From: Aureibaculum luteum
GTDB lineage: Bacteria > Bacteroidota > Bacteroidia > Flavobacteriales > Flavobacteriaceae
Length of the DNA stretch: 64,000 nucleotides
NCBI RefSeq assembly: GCF_003449015.1
Contig: NZ_QRGD01000003.1
Coordinates: 124,001 to 188,000 of the forward strand
Direction of reading: 5' to 3'
Position numbers and translations under genes: made by a program. Positions 9,150-18,908 of the stretch are shown here, one piece after another; the stretch's first letter is position 1, and each line of letters opens with the position of its first letter. The notes under the pieces are model-generated. The model was not told the DNA's origin. It worked only from the letters and a program-made list of their open reading frames with translations, and did not search any database.

Positions 9150-9480
9150 AATGATTTAACCTTTATTGTTTATTAGTTAAATATCTTAAAAATAAAGCCA
9201 AATTAATATGATAAATATCAGTAATGAATAATATTAGATTTAATTATTATTTATGTTTGAGAAGAAAACCAAGTAAATTATCTAACAAACAACATATTTC
9301 GTTATTTGTATGAATAACGATGTACTCTTTAAGTATTCTGACAGAAATGACTACAATCTTTTAAAAAATAAATCCTCCGCTAATCTTTTCCATAGAAAAT
9401 GCGGAGGATTTATTATTTATAATATACGCAATGAAGATTTTATAAAATATATTTACATTCTACATTATCAGCTTTAAAAG
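9150..9480. other. Intergenic region between CBS gene and xylose operon
   Basis: No gene is supported in these 331 bases. They hold the upstream region of the CBS gene, an inverted repeat at 9299-9320 (TCGTTATT, six bases, AATAACGA) and the strong terminator at 9367-9414. The role of the inverted repeat is unknown; it lies about 150 bases upstream of the CBS start codon. Confidence 0.6.
9367..9414 (-). terminator. Terminator of the xylose operon
   Basis: Perfect 14-bp stem (AATAAATCCTCCGC / GCGGAGGATTTATT) around a 20-base loop. On the minus strand it is followed by a U-rich run (the A-rich 9362-9369 of the plus strand). It lies 67 bases after the last gene of the xylose operon. Confidence 0.9.
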
Positions 9481-10908
9481 CTATTTGTCTTTATCTTTCT
9501 TCCAGAGACCTTCCATTTCTTCTAAGGTTTTCCCTTTGGTTTCAGGTACAAATTTCCAAACAAAGAACATCGCTAACAGTCCCATTCCTCCATAAATCCA
9601 ATAGGCAAATCCGTGATTGAATTTCTCTAACAGATAACTATTTTTATCCATCATTGGGAATGTCCAAGAAACCAAGTAATTAGAAATCCATTGTGCTGCT
9701 ACTGCTATTGCCATGGCACGACCACGTATTTTATTAGGGAAAATTTCAGATAATAAAACCCATGTTACTGGCCCCCAACTCATCGCAAAACTTGCCACAT
9801 ATACTAACATACATATTAGTGCAAATGCACCAACGGACTTCCCGAAGAATGCTCCCCCTAAGGCAAACATAGAGATTGCCATGCCCAATGCTCCTATAAT
9901 CATTAAAGGTTTTCTACCAAACCTGTCTACAGTCATAATTGCCAGTACTGTAAACGCTAAGTTTACGGCTCCAACTATTATTGTTTGCAGTAATGCGGTA
10001 TCCGTTCCTGACCCCATAGTTTTAAATATTTCTGGAGCATAGTACAATACCACGTTGATACCTACAAATTGTTGAAATATGGACAATAAAATTCCAATTA
10101 CAATGACAGCAGTTCCAAAAGAGAATAATTTTCCCGAATGACTTACAACTGTATTTTTAATATCTCCAAATATTTTTTTAGCTTCTTCTACTCCATTTAC
10201 TTTAGTCAAAACATCCAAGGCCTTTTCATCTTGATTCTTTAACACCAGTGATCTTGGTGTATCAGGAACAAAAAACAGCATCAATAAAAATAAACTTGCT
10301 GGAATCGTTTCTGATGCAAACATCCAACGCCATCCAATTGTATTTAACCAACTATCATCTCCTTGTTTCGCAATATAATAGTTTACAAAATAAACTATTA
10401 ACATACCAAAAATGATCGCAAACTGATTCATTGAAACTAATTTACCTCTAACCTTGGCAGGAGCAATTTCTGCAATATATAGCGGTGATAACATTGATGC
10501 TAAACCAACACCAATACCTCCAATAATTCTGTATACTACAAAAATGTAAATAAAGTTGTGATCTCCTTCTCCAATAGGCTTCATAAAGATCTCAGGCATG
10601 GAGGATCCTATAGCGGAAAATAAAAATAATATTCCCGCTAAAAATAATCCTTTTTTACGCCCTAGATTCTTACTCACTACACCTCCAAAAAGCCCACCAA
10701 TAATACAACCAATCAGTGCACTTGAAACTACCATCCCTAATCGAGAATTTGCTGCTACTTCACTTAACCCAAAAGGTTTGACAAAAAAACTATCTAATGA
10801 GCTTACGGTACCTGAAATTACAGCGGTATCGTAACCAAAAAGTAATCCTCCTAAGGTGGCTACTAATGTTAATTTTAATAAATATGCTGAATTGGTTGAT
10901 TTTTGCAT
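9481..10908 (-). CDS. xylE: MFS sugar porter, D-xylose:H+ symporter-like
   Basis: A 475-residue inner-membrane transporter of the sugar-porter family with twelve predicted helices. Family motifs are present in both halves: GYDTAVISGT in helix 1, NLGRKKGL and DRFGRKPLM in the equivalent cytoplasmic loops, PDTPRSLV after helix 6, and PETKGKTLEEME at the C-terminus. Family members import pentoses or hexoses with protons. Its position 10 bases after xylA, as the last gene of the xyl operon, makes D-xylose the likely substrate. A strong terminator follows. Glucose or arabinose transport is possible from sequence alone. Confidence 0.88.
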   Translation of the reverse strand: MQKSTNSAYLLKLTLVATLGGLLFGYDTAVISGTVSSLDSFFVKPFGLSEVAANSRLGMVVSSALIGCIIGGLFGGVVSKNLGRKKGLFLAGILFLFSAIGSSMPEIFMKPIGEGDHNFIYIFVVYRIIGGIGVGLASMLSPLYIAEIAPAKVRGKLVSMNQFAIIFGMLIVYFVNYYIAKQGDDSWLNTIGWRWMFASETIPASLFLLMLFFVPDTPRSLVLKNQDEKALDVLTKVNGVEEAKKIFGDIKNTVVSHSGKLFSFGTAVIVIGILLSIFQQFVGINVVLYYAPEIFKTMGSGTDTALLQTIIVGAVNLAFTVLAIMTVDRFGRKPLMIIGALGMAISMFALGGAFFGKSVGAFALICMLVYVASFAMSWGPVTWVLLSEIFPNKIRGRAMAIAVAAQWISNYLVSWTFPMMDKNSYLLEKFNHGFAYWIYGGMGLLAMFFVWKFVPETKGKTLEEMEGLWKKDKDK

Positions 10909-10918
10909 GGCCTGTCAG

Positions 10919-12235
10919 TTAAATGTATTGATTGATAATATTTTCGAACAATTCTTGCTTACCACTTCTTAAGGTTAACTCTCCATTCTCTTGTGCTATT
11001 TTGTACAAGTCTTGCAGGCTTAAATTACCTTGCTCAAATTCTTTTCCTTTACCAGAATCGAAAGAACTATATCTTTCTTTACGCAACTTTTCGTAAGGTG
11101 AAGATGTCATGATCCTATCAGCAATTAATAAAGCTCTAGCAAATGTATCTGCTCCACCAATATGTGCATGGAAAACATCTTCTAAATCGGTAGAGTTTCT
11201 TCTAATTTTTGCATCAAAATTAATACCACCTCCTTGTAAACCTCCGGCTTTTAAAAATACAAGCATGGCTTCAGTAGTTTCTTGAATATTATTTGGAAAC
11301 TGATCGGTATCCCATCCGTTTTGATAATCACCTCTATTGGCATCTAAGCTACCTAACATTCCCGCTTTTGCAGCAACTTCAATTTCGTGTTGGAAAGTAT
11401 GTTGAGCTAAAGTAGCGTGGTTTACTTCTATATTGATTTTAAAATCTTTATCTAATCCGTATTCTTTTAAGAAACCAATAGCTGTTGCTGAATCAAAATC
11501 ATATTGATGTTTCATAGGCTCCATAGGCTTAGGTTCTATAAAGAAATTTCCTTTAAAACCCTGACTACGAGCATAATCTCTAGCCATAGTTAAAAACTGA
11601 CCCATATGATCTAATTCTCTACCCATGTCTGTGTTTAACAAAGACATATAGCCTTCTCTACCACCCCAAAAAACATAGTTCTCACCATTTAATTTTATAG
11701 TCGCATCTAAAGCCAATTTTATTTGTCCACCAGCTCTGGCAACTACATCAAAATCTGGATTAGTACTAGCTCCATTCATATATCTAGGGTTTGAAAAACA
11801 GTTGGCTGTACCCCAAAGTAATTTAACACTATTTTCTTTTTGCTTTTCTTTGATATAATCTGTAATCGTTGCTAAACGCTTTTCAGATTCAGCAAAAGTG
11901 GCACCTTCTTGAATAAGGTCATAATCGTGAAAACAGAAATAATCGAAGCCCATTTTTGAGATAAATTCAAAAGCGGCATCTGCTTTGTCTTTTGCAGCTT
12001 GAATTGGATCTGAAGATTGATCCCAAGGAAAATTTTGAGTACCAGGTCCAAATGGATCTCCACCTTGACCACAGAAGCTATGCCAATAAGCAATGGCGAA
12101 TCTAAAGTGCTCTCGCATCGTTTTTCCGGCCACAACTTGTTCAGGGTTATAATATTTAAACGCCATTGGATTGTCTGATTCTTTTCCTTCAAACTTTATT
12201 TTTCCTATTCCTTTGTAATATTCTTTTGTTGCCAT
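10919..12235 (-). CDS. xylA: D-xylose isomerase
   Basis: A 438-residue cytosolic TIM-barrel enzyme converting D-xylose to D-xylulose. Signatures include the N-terminal [36 protein letters not shown] with the family Glu region, [17 protein letters not shown] carrying metal-ligand Glu and His, and [17 protein letters not shown] carrying metal-ligand Asp residues. Length matches class II (long) xylose isomerases. It lies 30 bases after xylB and 10 before the transporter, in one operon. Confidence 0.97.
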   Translation of the reverse strand: MATKEYYKGIGKIKFEGKESDNPMAFKYYNPEQVVAGKTMREHFRFAIAYWHSFCGQGGDPFGPGTQNFPWDQSSDPIQAAKDKADAAFEFISKMGFDYFCFHDYDLIQEGATFAESEKRLATITDYIKEKQKENSVKLLWGTANCFSNPRYMNGASTNPDFDVVARAGGQIKLALDATIKLNGENYVFWGGREGYMSLLNTDMGRELDHMGQFLTMARDYARSQGFKGNFFIEPKPMEPMKHQYDFDSATAIGFLKEYGLDKDFKINIEVNHATLAQHTFQHEIEVAAKAGMLGSLDANRGDYQNGWDTDQFPNNIQETTEAMLVFLKAGGLQGGGINFDAKIRRNSTDLEDVFHAHIGGADTFARALLIADRIMTSSPYEKLRKERYSSFDSGKGKEFEQGNLSLQDLYKIAQENGELTLRSGKQELFENIINQYI

Positions 12236-12265
12236 TTTTTGTGTGTTTTATGATTATAAATTATT

Positions 12266-13750
12266 TTATTTTGTACTTAATATTAGTTCTAATTCTTTTT
12301 TCCAATTTTGGTATGCTTTTAAATAAGGTTCTTTGTCTTTAAAGGGCATAAACGTCATTACATGATCGTTTTCCATAATTAGTTTTCCGTAGCTTTCAAA
12401 ATCTCCTTTATGCAAGCCAGCAGCACGTGCTGCTCCAATAGCACCGGTTGTATTATAAATTTCTATTTCGTGTTGTATTAATGTAGCCACGGTGTTTGTA
12501 AAAATTTCTGAACGAAATAAATTATCGTTTCCAGCACGAATTACATTTACATCTATTCCGTCTGATGTTAAAATTTCCATTCCGTATACAAATGAGAATG
12601 CAATACCTTCTAAAGCAGCTCTACAAATATGAGCTTTGTGATGATTATTTAAGTTTACATTGACTAATCTGGTTCCTATTTCCAAATTGTTTAACATTCT
12701 TTCTGCACCGTTTCCAAATGGAAGCATACAAACGCCATCTGACCCTACAGGAATTTCTGAAGCCAAATTATTCATTTCTTCATAAGAATTAACGTCCAAG
12801 TTGTTTAGCAACCATCTATATTGAATTCCTGCACCGTTAATATTTAACAATTTACCAATACGAGGTTTAGATTTTGTATAATTTACGTGTGCAAAATTGT
12901 TTACTCTTGTACTTTCTTTACCCGATAATTTTTCGGTAACTGCATATACAACACCAGATGTTCCTCCAGTTGCAGCAATTTCACCAGGATTAAATACATT
13001 TAACGCCAATGCATTATTTGGTTGGTCTCCTGCTCTATAAAAAATTGGTGTTCCGGCTGCTAACCCACTTTCTAACTCTCCTTTTTCACTTACCACACAT
13101 TGCTCTCCAAACGTTGGTACAATATCTGGAACTAAAGCGTTATCAATTCCATAATTTTCTAATAAAAAACTAGCTACAGCATCCTTTTTAAAATCCCAAA
13201 ATATACCTTCTGATAGACCAGAAATTGTAGTTGTCATTTTGTTTGAAAACTTAAAAGCAATAAAATCTCCTGGCAACATAAATTTATAAATGTTTTTATA
13301 AATTTCAGGTTCATTTTCTTTCACCCATTTTAATTTTGAAGCCGTAAAGTTAGCTGGAGAATTTAGTAAATGAGAAGTACATTTTTCTTTTCCGATATCT
13401 TTAAATCCTTTATTACCTATTTCAACAGCTCTACTATCGCACCAAATAATGCTTTTACGCAAAGGTTTCCCTGCTTTATCTACAACAACTAAACCGTGCA
13501 TTTGGTATGCAATACCAATACCTTTAATTTGTGTTCTCGAAATATTATAAGTTTTTTTTAACCTTTCAGTGGCTTTGCAAATATATTGCCACCATTCTTC
13601 TGGTTTTTGCTCTGCCCAGCCATTCTTTAATGCTAGCATAGTCATTTCTGTTTCTGGTTCTTGTACAACTCCAACACTCTTTCCTGTTGAAATTTCAACA
13701 AGAGCAGCCTTGATAGATGAACTTCCTAAATCAAATCCGATGTAATACAT
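12266..13750 (-). CDS. xylB: Xylulokinase
   Basis: A 494-residue FGGY-family kinase that phosphorylates D-xylulose to xylulose 5-phosphate. The N-terminal ATPase-fold opening IGFDLGSSSIKAALVE, the substrate region YQMHGLVVVD and the ATP-site glycines (ATGGTSGVVYAV; LPFGNGAERM) are all visible. Placement between the GntR regulator (4-base gap) and xylA supports xylulose over other ketoses. Confidence 0.95.
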   Translation of the reverse strand: MYYIGFDLGSSSIKAALVEISTGKSVGVVQEPETEMTMLALKNGWAEQKPEEWWQYICKATERLKKTYNISRTQIKGIGIAYQMHGLVVVDKAGKPLRKSIIWCDSRAVEIGNKGFKDIGKEKCTSHLLNSPANFTASKLKWVKENEPEIYKNIYKFMLPGDFIAFKFSNKMTTTISGLSEGIFWDFKKDAVASFLLENYGIDNALVPDIVPTFGEQCVVSEKGELESGLAAGTPIFYRAGDQPNNALALNVFNPGEIAATGGTSGVVYAVTEKLSGKESTRVNNFAHVNYTKSKPRIGKLLNINGAGIQYRWLLNNLDVNSYEEMNNLASEIPVGSDGVCMLPFGNGAERMLNNLEIGTRLVNVNLNNHHKAHICRAALEGIAFSFVYGMEILTSDGIDVNVIRAGNDNLFRSEIFTNTVATLIQHEIEIYNTTGAIGAARAAGLHKGDFESYGKLIMENDHVMTFMPFKDKEPYLKAYQNWKKELELILSTK

Positions 13751-13754
13751 AATT

Positions 13755-14756
13755 TTATAATGATTCTCTAATGGTTAATTTTGTTGGTATATAACATTGC
13801 ATAGGTTTCTCTTTTGTGATAAATTCAGCTGCTTTTGTACCCATCATTTTAAAATCAGTGGAAACCACAGAAATACCCTTGTAAATAAATTTTTTCATAG
13901 GCGTTTCGTTGTACGATAAAAAGCCAACATCTACGCCAGGTTCAAAATCTCTTTCGCGACACTGTTCTAAAAAACTGCCTAAAATTCGATCACTAACACT
14001 TATATATGCAATATTTTTTTCTATAATAAACTCGTTCGGATTGGTTATTATTTTATATTTAAATCCATATTTATCACAAAAACTCTTAAAAAAAGTAATT
14101 GATTCTTTACTGTGATTTGTGTAATTTGGATAAATAAAATGAAGCTCATTGTATTTTTTAAACAATGTAACAGCACCAATTAAAGCTTGCTCAAAAGAAG
14201 CTCCGAAATCTTGAAAAACATAATTATTGGATGGATTAGAATGCATATTCCAATCGATTAAAAGTAAATTTTGCTCCTCTATATCTGATAATACCGAAGC
14301 TACTTTCTTATGATCAAAAGGCATAATTACATACTTGTAATATTTACCTTTACTATTGTTGATAATAGTTTCAAAGTTGTCAATATTATAATGATGAAAT
14401 TGAACATCGGTTATAATGTTATTAGGCATATTATTTATAAACGAATGGTATAAAACTTCTTTATATGCCTTAAAAGTATCTAAAACCAAAAGCACTCTTT
14501 TGGTATCGCTAGCAACATAATATCCTTTATTGGGAACAGCATCTATGACCCCTTGTTCCTTCAATAATGAATAGGATTTAAAAACAGTATCTCTTGACAA
14601 TTCATACGTCTTACACATTACATTTACCGAAGGAAGTGAATCTCCAATTGTAATATCATTTTTAGCAATGGCATCATTAATAGCATTAACCAACTGCTTA
14701 TATTTTGGAATATCACTGTTTTGAAGTAACTTAAATGTAAAATTTTCTTTTAACAT
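13755..14756 (-). CDS. GntR/LacI-sensor hybrid regulator of the xylose operon
   Basis: A 333-residue DNA-binding regulator. Residues 1-70 form a GntR winged helix-turn-helix (KYKQLVNAINDAIAKND, PSVNVMCKTYELSRDTVFKSY, GVIDAVPNKGYYVAS). The rest resembles a periplasmic-binding-protein-like sugar sensor of the LacI type, ending in GISVVSTDFKMMGTKAAEFI. It is the first gene of the xyl operon, so it probably autoregulates and responds to xylose or a xylose-derived ligand. It is a clear paralogue of the regulator at 57818-58855. GntR-type pentose regulators of this architecture are known in Bacteroidota. Confidence 0.87.
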   Translation of the reverse strand: MLKENFTFKLLQNSDIPKYKQLVNAINDAIAKNDITIGDSLPSVNVMCKTYELSRDTVFKSYSLLKEQGVIDAVPNKGYYVASDTKRVLLVLDTFKAYKEVLYHSFINNMPNNIITDVQFHHYNIDNFETIINNSKGKYYKYVIMPFDHKKVASVLSDIEEQNLLLIDWNMHSNPSNNYVFQDFGASFEQALIGAVTLFKKYNELHFIYPNYTNHSKESITFFKSFCDKYGFKYKIITNPNEFIIEKNIAYISVSDRILGSFLEQCRERDFEPGVDVGFLSYNETPMKKFIYKGISVVSTDFKMMGTKAAEFITKEKPMQCYIPTKLTIRESL

Positions 14757-15078
14757 GCGTTCTGTTCTGTTCCGTTATGTAAAAATAATAAAATATTTTC
14801 TAATTAACAGAAATTATAGCTCTTTTTTATTGAATACATAAAAATGTAAAGCAATAATTAAGAGTATGCATGATCGAATAACATTGAAAACATAAGGAGA
14901 ACCCCTGTAATAGTTAATATAAGAAGGGTAACCACTTATTTTATTCCCAGCTCTTTATTTGTAGTAAATATTTCATACTAACACAAGAATGTATCTATTA
15001 AAAAGTCTGGAATAGGTATTATTAGTACTTTATGCGATCTATTATCAACAACTCTTATATCTTTTAAGGGCTTCGATT
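14757..15078. other. Intergenic region upstream of the xylose operon
   Basis: No gene is visible in these 322 bases. On the minus strand they contain the leader and promoter of the regulator-xylB-xylA-transporter operon. Just before the start codon lies a 5-bp periodic stretch, TTCTGTTCTGTTCCG on the plus strand (14760-14774), which reads CGGAACAGAACAGAA on the coding strand. An imperfect inverted repeat (ATTTTCT / AGAAAT) lies at about 14794-14812. I found no clear TAnnTTTG box and no clear terminator for the ara operon that ends at 15079. Confidence 0.5.
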
Positions 15079-16644
15079 TTAGGACAAATAAATATAGATT
15101 CCAATTACTGCAGCAACTACAGCATAACCTACTGGTTTTAAATATTTCCAATTGGTTATATCTACTTGCTTCGTATATACTTGAACATAATCTGTTTCTC
15201 TTGGCACAAATTTACTCACAACAAACATTATTATAATGGTTAACACAAACAAGATACCCATTAAGTGCAAGAAACTAATATCTGGTTTAATTACATACAA
15301 TGTTATTAAATAGGTAATTGCACTAAATAAAATAGCAATATTTGCAGCTTTTGCAGAAACACGTTTTGAAAATATACCCACAATTACAATCGCTAAAATA
15401 GGTACACTATGCGTACCATTTAACTGCTGAAGGTATGTAAATATACCACCTTCAACACCGTAAAGTAACGGAGCTATTCCCATAGAAAATAGAGCTAAAA
15501 CAATACCAAATATTTTACCTGCACGTACAACTTGTAATTCAGATGCCTCTTTATTGATATATTCTTTATAAAAATCAAGACCAAATAAAGTAACCGAACT
15601 ATTTAAGGCACTATTAAATGAACTTAAAATGGCACCAAACAATACTGCTGCAAAAAAACCAATGAATGCAACAGGTAACACTGCCTTAACAACCATTGGG
15701 TATGCTTCATCAGGATTGGCTAAATCACCATTAAAAATATAGAATGCAATAATACCGGGAAGAACTACAATAAAAGGTCCCAGAATTTTAATAAATGCCG
15801 CAAGTAAAAGTCCTTTCTGACCTTCTTTTAAATTTTTAGCTCCAAGAGCTCTTTGTATGATTGCTTGGTTGGTTCCCCAATAATAAAAGTTAACAATTAT
15901 CATTCCTGTAAAAAGTGTCCAAAATGGTACATCAGAATCGGGACCACCAATAATATCAAATTTCTCAGGGAGTGCCGTTGTTAACCTATTTAAACCGGTA
16001 AAAACATTGCCATCACCAATTTTCATTAGCCCAAAAATGGGTATTAATGAGCCTCCAACAATTAACCCCACGGCATTGATAGAATCAGACACTGCAACTG
16101 CTTTTAATCCTCCAAAAATTGCATAAATACTTCCTATTATTCCTATGGACCAAACGGTAACCCAAAGTGCGGGTTCTGGCCCCATCCCTAAAGCCTCAGG
16201 AATATCGAACATGGTATTAATGGCCAATGCACCAGAGTATAATACTGTTGGCAACATAGATATTGCGTACCCCAATAAAAATAATAAGGAAACGATTGTT
16301 TTTGTGGATTTACCATATCTTTTTTCTAAAAATTGTGGAATGGTTGCAATACCACTTTTTAGATATTTAGGTAATAAAACGAATGCGGTAAAGACCATGG
16401 CAATTGCGGCAACAACTTCGTAAGCCATAATAGGTAATCCGTCTCTAAACGAAACACCGTTCATACCCACTATTTGTTCGGTTGATAAGTTTGTCAGTAA
16501 CAAAGAACCAGCAATAACGGGCCCTGTTAAACTTCTTCCTCCTAAAAAATAACCGTCAGAGGACTTTTCATCCGTTGTTTTTGTGGACCACCATGCGATA
16601 GCAGCAACCAATAATGTAAAAGCCAAAAACGTTATTATTCCCAT
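15079..16644 (-). CDS. SSS-family sodium:sugar symporter of the arabinose operon
   Basis: A 521-residue membrane protein of the sodium:solute symporter family with 13-14 predicted helices. Typical segments include the early GGRSLTGPVIAGSLLLTNLS loop, the WTVWSIGIIGSIYAIFGGLKAV helix and YYWGTNQAIIQRALGAKN. These resemble Na+/sugar transporters of the vSGLT/SglT branch. It begins 33 bases after araA and is the last gene of the araB-araD-araA-transporter string, so L-arabinose is the inferred substrate. Galactose or other sugars remain possible. Confidence 0.87.
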   Translation of the reverse strand: MGIITFLAFTLLVAAIAWWSTKTTDEKSSDGYFLGGRSLTGPVIAGSLLLTNLSTEQIVGMNGVSFRDGLPIMAYEVVAAIAMVFTAFVLLPKYLKSGIATIPQFLEKRYGKSTKTIVSLLFLLGYAISMLPTVLYSGALAINTMFDIPEALGMGPEPALWVTVWSIGIIGSIYAIFGGLKAVAVSDSINAVGLIVGGSLIPIFGLMKIGDGNVFTGLNRLTTALPEKFDIIGGPDSDVPFWTLFTGMIIVNFYYWGTNQAIIQRALGAKNLKEGQKGLLLAAFIKILGPFIVVLPGIIAFYIFNGDLANPDEAYPMVVKAVLPVAFIGFFAAVLFGAILSSFNSALNSSVTLFGLDFYKEYINKEASELQVVRAGKIFGIVLALFSMGIAPLLYGVEGGIFTYLQQLNGTHSVPILAIVIVGIFSKRVSAKAANIAILFSAITYLITLYVIKPDISFLHLMGILFVLTIIIMFVVSKFVPRETDYVQVYTKQVDITNWKYLKPVGYAVVAAVIGIYIYLS

Positions 16645-16677
16645 AATTTAATTCGTTAAGTGTTCGTTTGATGCGTA

Positions 16678-18186
16678 TTATAAACCATGTTGAAACATAT
16701 GATAATATGCTTCGTTTGCATTAATTTTATCTTTAAAATCCCTCACGGTTGTGTTCTCATCAATAACTAATAATTCTATTCCTGCTATGTCAGCTAAATC
16801 TTCCATATACTCTGAAGTTATAGATTGACTAAAAACAGTATGATGAGCACCTCCCGCTAAAATCCATGCCGTTGCGGCAACTTCTAAACTCGGTTTTGCA
16901 TCCCATAACACTCTAGCTACTGGTAAATTTGGTAAATCCTCCAAAGGCTTAATCGCTTCTACTTCATTTACAATAAGTCTAAATCTAGTGCCCATATCAA
17001 CTAACGATATATTTATGGCATCTCCAGTAGTGGAATTAAATACTAATCTGGCTGGATCTTCTTTACCTCCAATACCCAACGGATGTACTTCACAAGATGG
17101 TTTCCCTTCGGCGATAGTTGGACAAATTTCTAACATATGAGAACCCAACACATACGATTTTTGAGGTGTAAAATGATAGGTATAATCTTCCATAAATGAA
17201 ACGCCTCCTTCTAAGCCTACATTCATAACTTTAATAGCTCGTAACATTGCAGCTGTTTTCCAATCACCTTCTGCTCCAAAACCATAACCATCGGCCATTA
17301 ATCTTTGTACGGCAAGGCCTGGTAACTGTTTTAATTCACCTAAATTTTCGAAAGTATCTGTAAATGCATTAAATCCTCCTTCTTCTAAAAAAGCTCGTAA
17401 GCCTAACTCAATTTTCGCAGCTTCAATTAGTGAACCTCTTTGAGCTCCTCCTTTTTTCAGTGATGGAGTTAAATCATAACTATCTTCATAAATTGCTAAT
17501 AATTTGTTTAAATCGGTATCAGTAACGTCATTGATATACTTTACTACGTCTGATGAATCAAAACCATTTACCGAAAAACCAAATCGCATTTGAGCAGCAA
17601 CCTTATCACCTTCCGTAACAGCAACTTCACGCATATTATCACCAATTCTAGCTACTTTTAAATGTTGCAACTCATCCCATCCTAAAACAACTCTAGACCA
17701 TACACCTAACTTATTCTGAACGCGTTCATCTTGCCAATGTCCTACTACAACTTTACGTTTTTTACGCATTCTAGTCATCATAAAACCAAATTCTCTGTCA
17801 CCATGTGCAGATTGGTTTAGATTCATAAAATCCATGTCTATCGATTTCCAAGGAATTTCGGCATTGAATTGTGTATGCAAATGACACAATGGTTTATTTA
17901 AAATCGTTAAACCATTTATCCACATTTTAGCCGGCGAAAAAGTGTGCATCCAAGTAATAATACCAATACAACTTTTTGAAATGTTAGCTTCCTGACATAC
18001 GTTAGTAATTTCGTCAGGCGTTTTCACGGTTGGTTTATAAATTATTTTAATAGGTAAATGCGAGGATGCATTAAAACCTTTTACAATTTCCTTTGAATTT
18101 TCCGCTACTTGTTTTAAGGTATCATCACCGTACAAATGTTGGCTCCCTGTAACAAACCAAATTTCTTTTTTTGAACTATCTATCAT
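16678..18186 (-). CDS. araA: L-arabinose isomerase
   Basis: The 502-residue cytosolic enzyme converts L-arabinose to L-ribulose. The opening [14 protein letters not shown] and the metal/active-site segments [28 protein letters not shown] and [11 protein letters not shown] supply the two Glu and two His residues known in the family. I choose the ATG at 18186: it gives the usual family length and a 16-base gap after araD. An upstream in-frame start at 18231 would add 15 residues and overlap araD. It sits third in the ara operon. Confidence 0.96.
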   Translation of the reverse strand: MIDSSKKEIWFVTGSQHLYGDDTLKQVAENSKEIVKGFNASSHLPIKIIYKPTVKTPDEITNVCQEANISKSCIGIITWMHTFSPAKMWINGLTILNKPLCHLHTQFNAEIPWKSIDMDFMNLNQSAHGDREFGFMMTRMRKKRKVVVGHWQDERVQNKLGVWSRVVLGWDELQHLKVARIGDNMREVAVTEGDKVAAQMRFGFSVNGFDSSDVVKYINDVTDTDLNKLLAIYEDSYDLTPSLKKGGAQRGSLIEAAKIELGLRAFLEEGGFNAFTDTFENLGELKQLPGLAVQRLMADGYGFGAEGDWKTAAMLRAIKVMNVGLEGGVSFMEDYTYHFTPQKSYVLGSHMLEICPTIAEGKPSCEVHPLGIGGKEDPARLVFNSTTGDAINISLVDMGTRFRLIVNEVEAIKPLEDLPNLPVARVLWDAKPSLEVAATAWILAGGAHHTVFSQSITSEYMEDLADIAGIELLVIDENTTVRDFKDKINANEAYYHMFQHGL

Positions 18187-18202
18187 ACTATATTTTATAT
18201 TT

Positions 18203-18904
18203 TTACTGTCCGTAATAGGCGTTTTTGCCATGCTTACGTTCGTAATGCTTCTTAATTAATGATTCTTTCAGCTTTGGTGCATTAGGGTTTATCTGCAATG
18301 TTAAAGTTGCCATTTGAGCTACTGTCTCTAACACTTTACTGTTATAAACCGCCTTAGCGGCATCTTTACCCCAAGCAAAAGGGCCATGATTCCCAATCAA
18401 TATCATTTCAACTTCTGTATGTGAAAGACCTTTATCTTTAAAACAATCTACTATTTGAATTCCGGTATTATGTTCGTAATTCCCTTTAATGAGTTCATCA
18501 CTCATTGGTGGAGCACAAGGAATATCTGAGGTTAAATGATCAGCATGAGTAGTACCAAAAATAGGAATATCTTTTTGAGCCTGAGCCCAAGCTACTGAAT
18601 ACAAAGCATGTGTATGTGCAATACCCCCGATATCATTCCAATTTTTATAAAGATAGGCATGGGTTTTTGTATCAGAAGAAGGTCTTAATTTCCCCTCAAT
18701 TTTGGTATTCTCATAATCAAGGATTACCATATCTTCAGGTGTTAAAATTTCATAAGGAACACCACTTGGCTTAATTGCAAAAACTCCATTTTTCCGATCA
18801 ACCGCACTCACATTTCCAAATGTATAAATTACTAAACCCAGAGCGTTTAACTCCATGTTTGCTTCGTAACATTCCTGCTTAAGTGCACTATAGATTGAAC
18901 TCAT
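18203..18904 (-). CDS. araD: L-ribulose-5-phosphate 4-epimerase
   Basis: A 233-residue class II aldolase-fold, zinc-dependent enzyme that turns L-ribulose 5-phosphate into D-xylulose 5-phosphate, joining the arabinose and xylose pathways. The zinc-binding [12 protein letters not shown] and THADH segments and the later GNHGPFAWG are characteristic. The length is standard. Four bases separate it from araB. Confidence 0.96.
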   Translation of the reverse strand: MSSIYSALKQECYEANMELNALGLVIYTFGNVSAVDRKNGVFAIKPSGVPYEILTPEDMVILDYENTKIEGKLRPSSDTKTHAYLYKNWNDIGGIAHTHALYSVAWAQAQKDIPIFGTTHADHLTSDIPCAPPMSDELIKGNYEHNTGIQIVDCFKDKGLSHTEVEMILIGNHGPFAWGKDAAKAVYNSKVLETVAQMATLTLQINPNAPKLKESLIKKHYERKHGKNAYYGQ

Positions 18905-18908
18905 TTAT

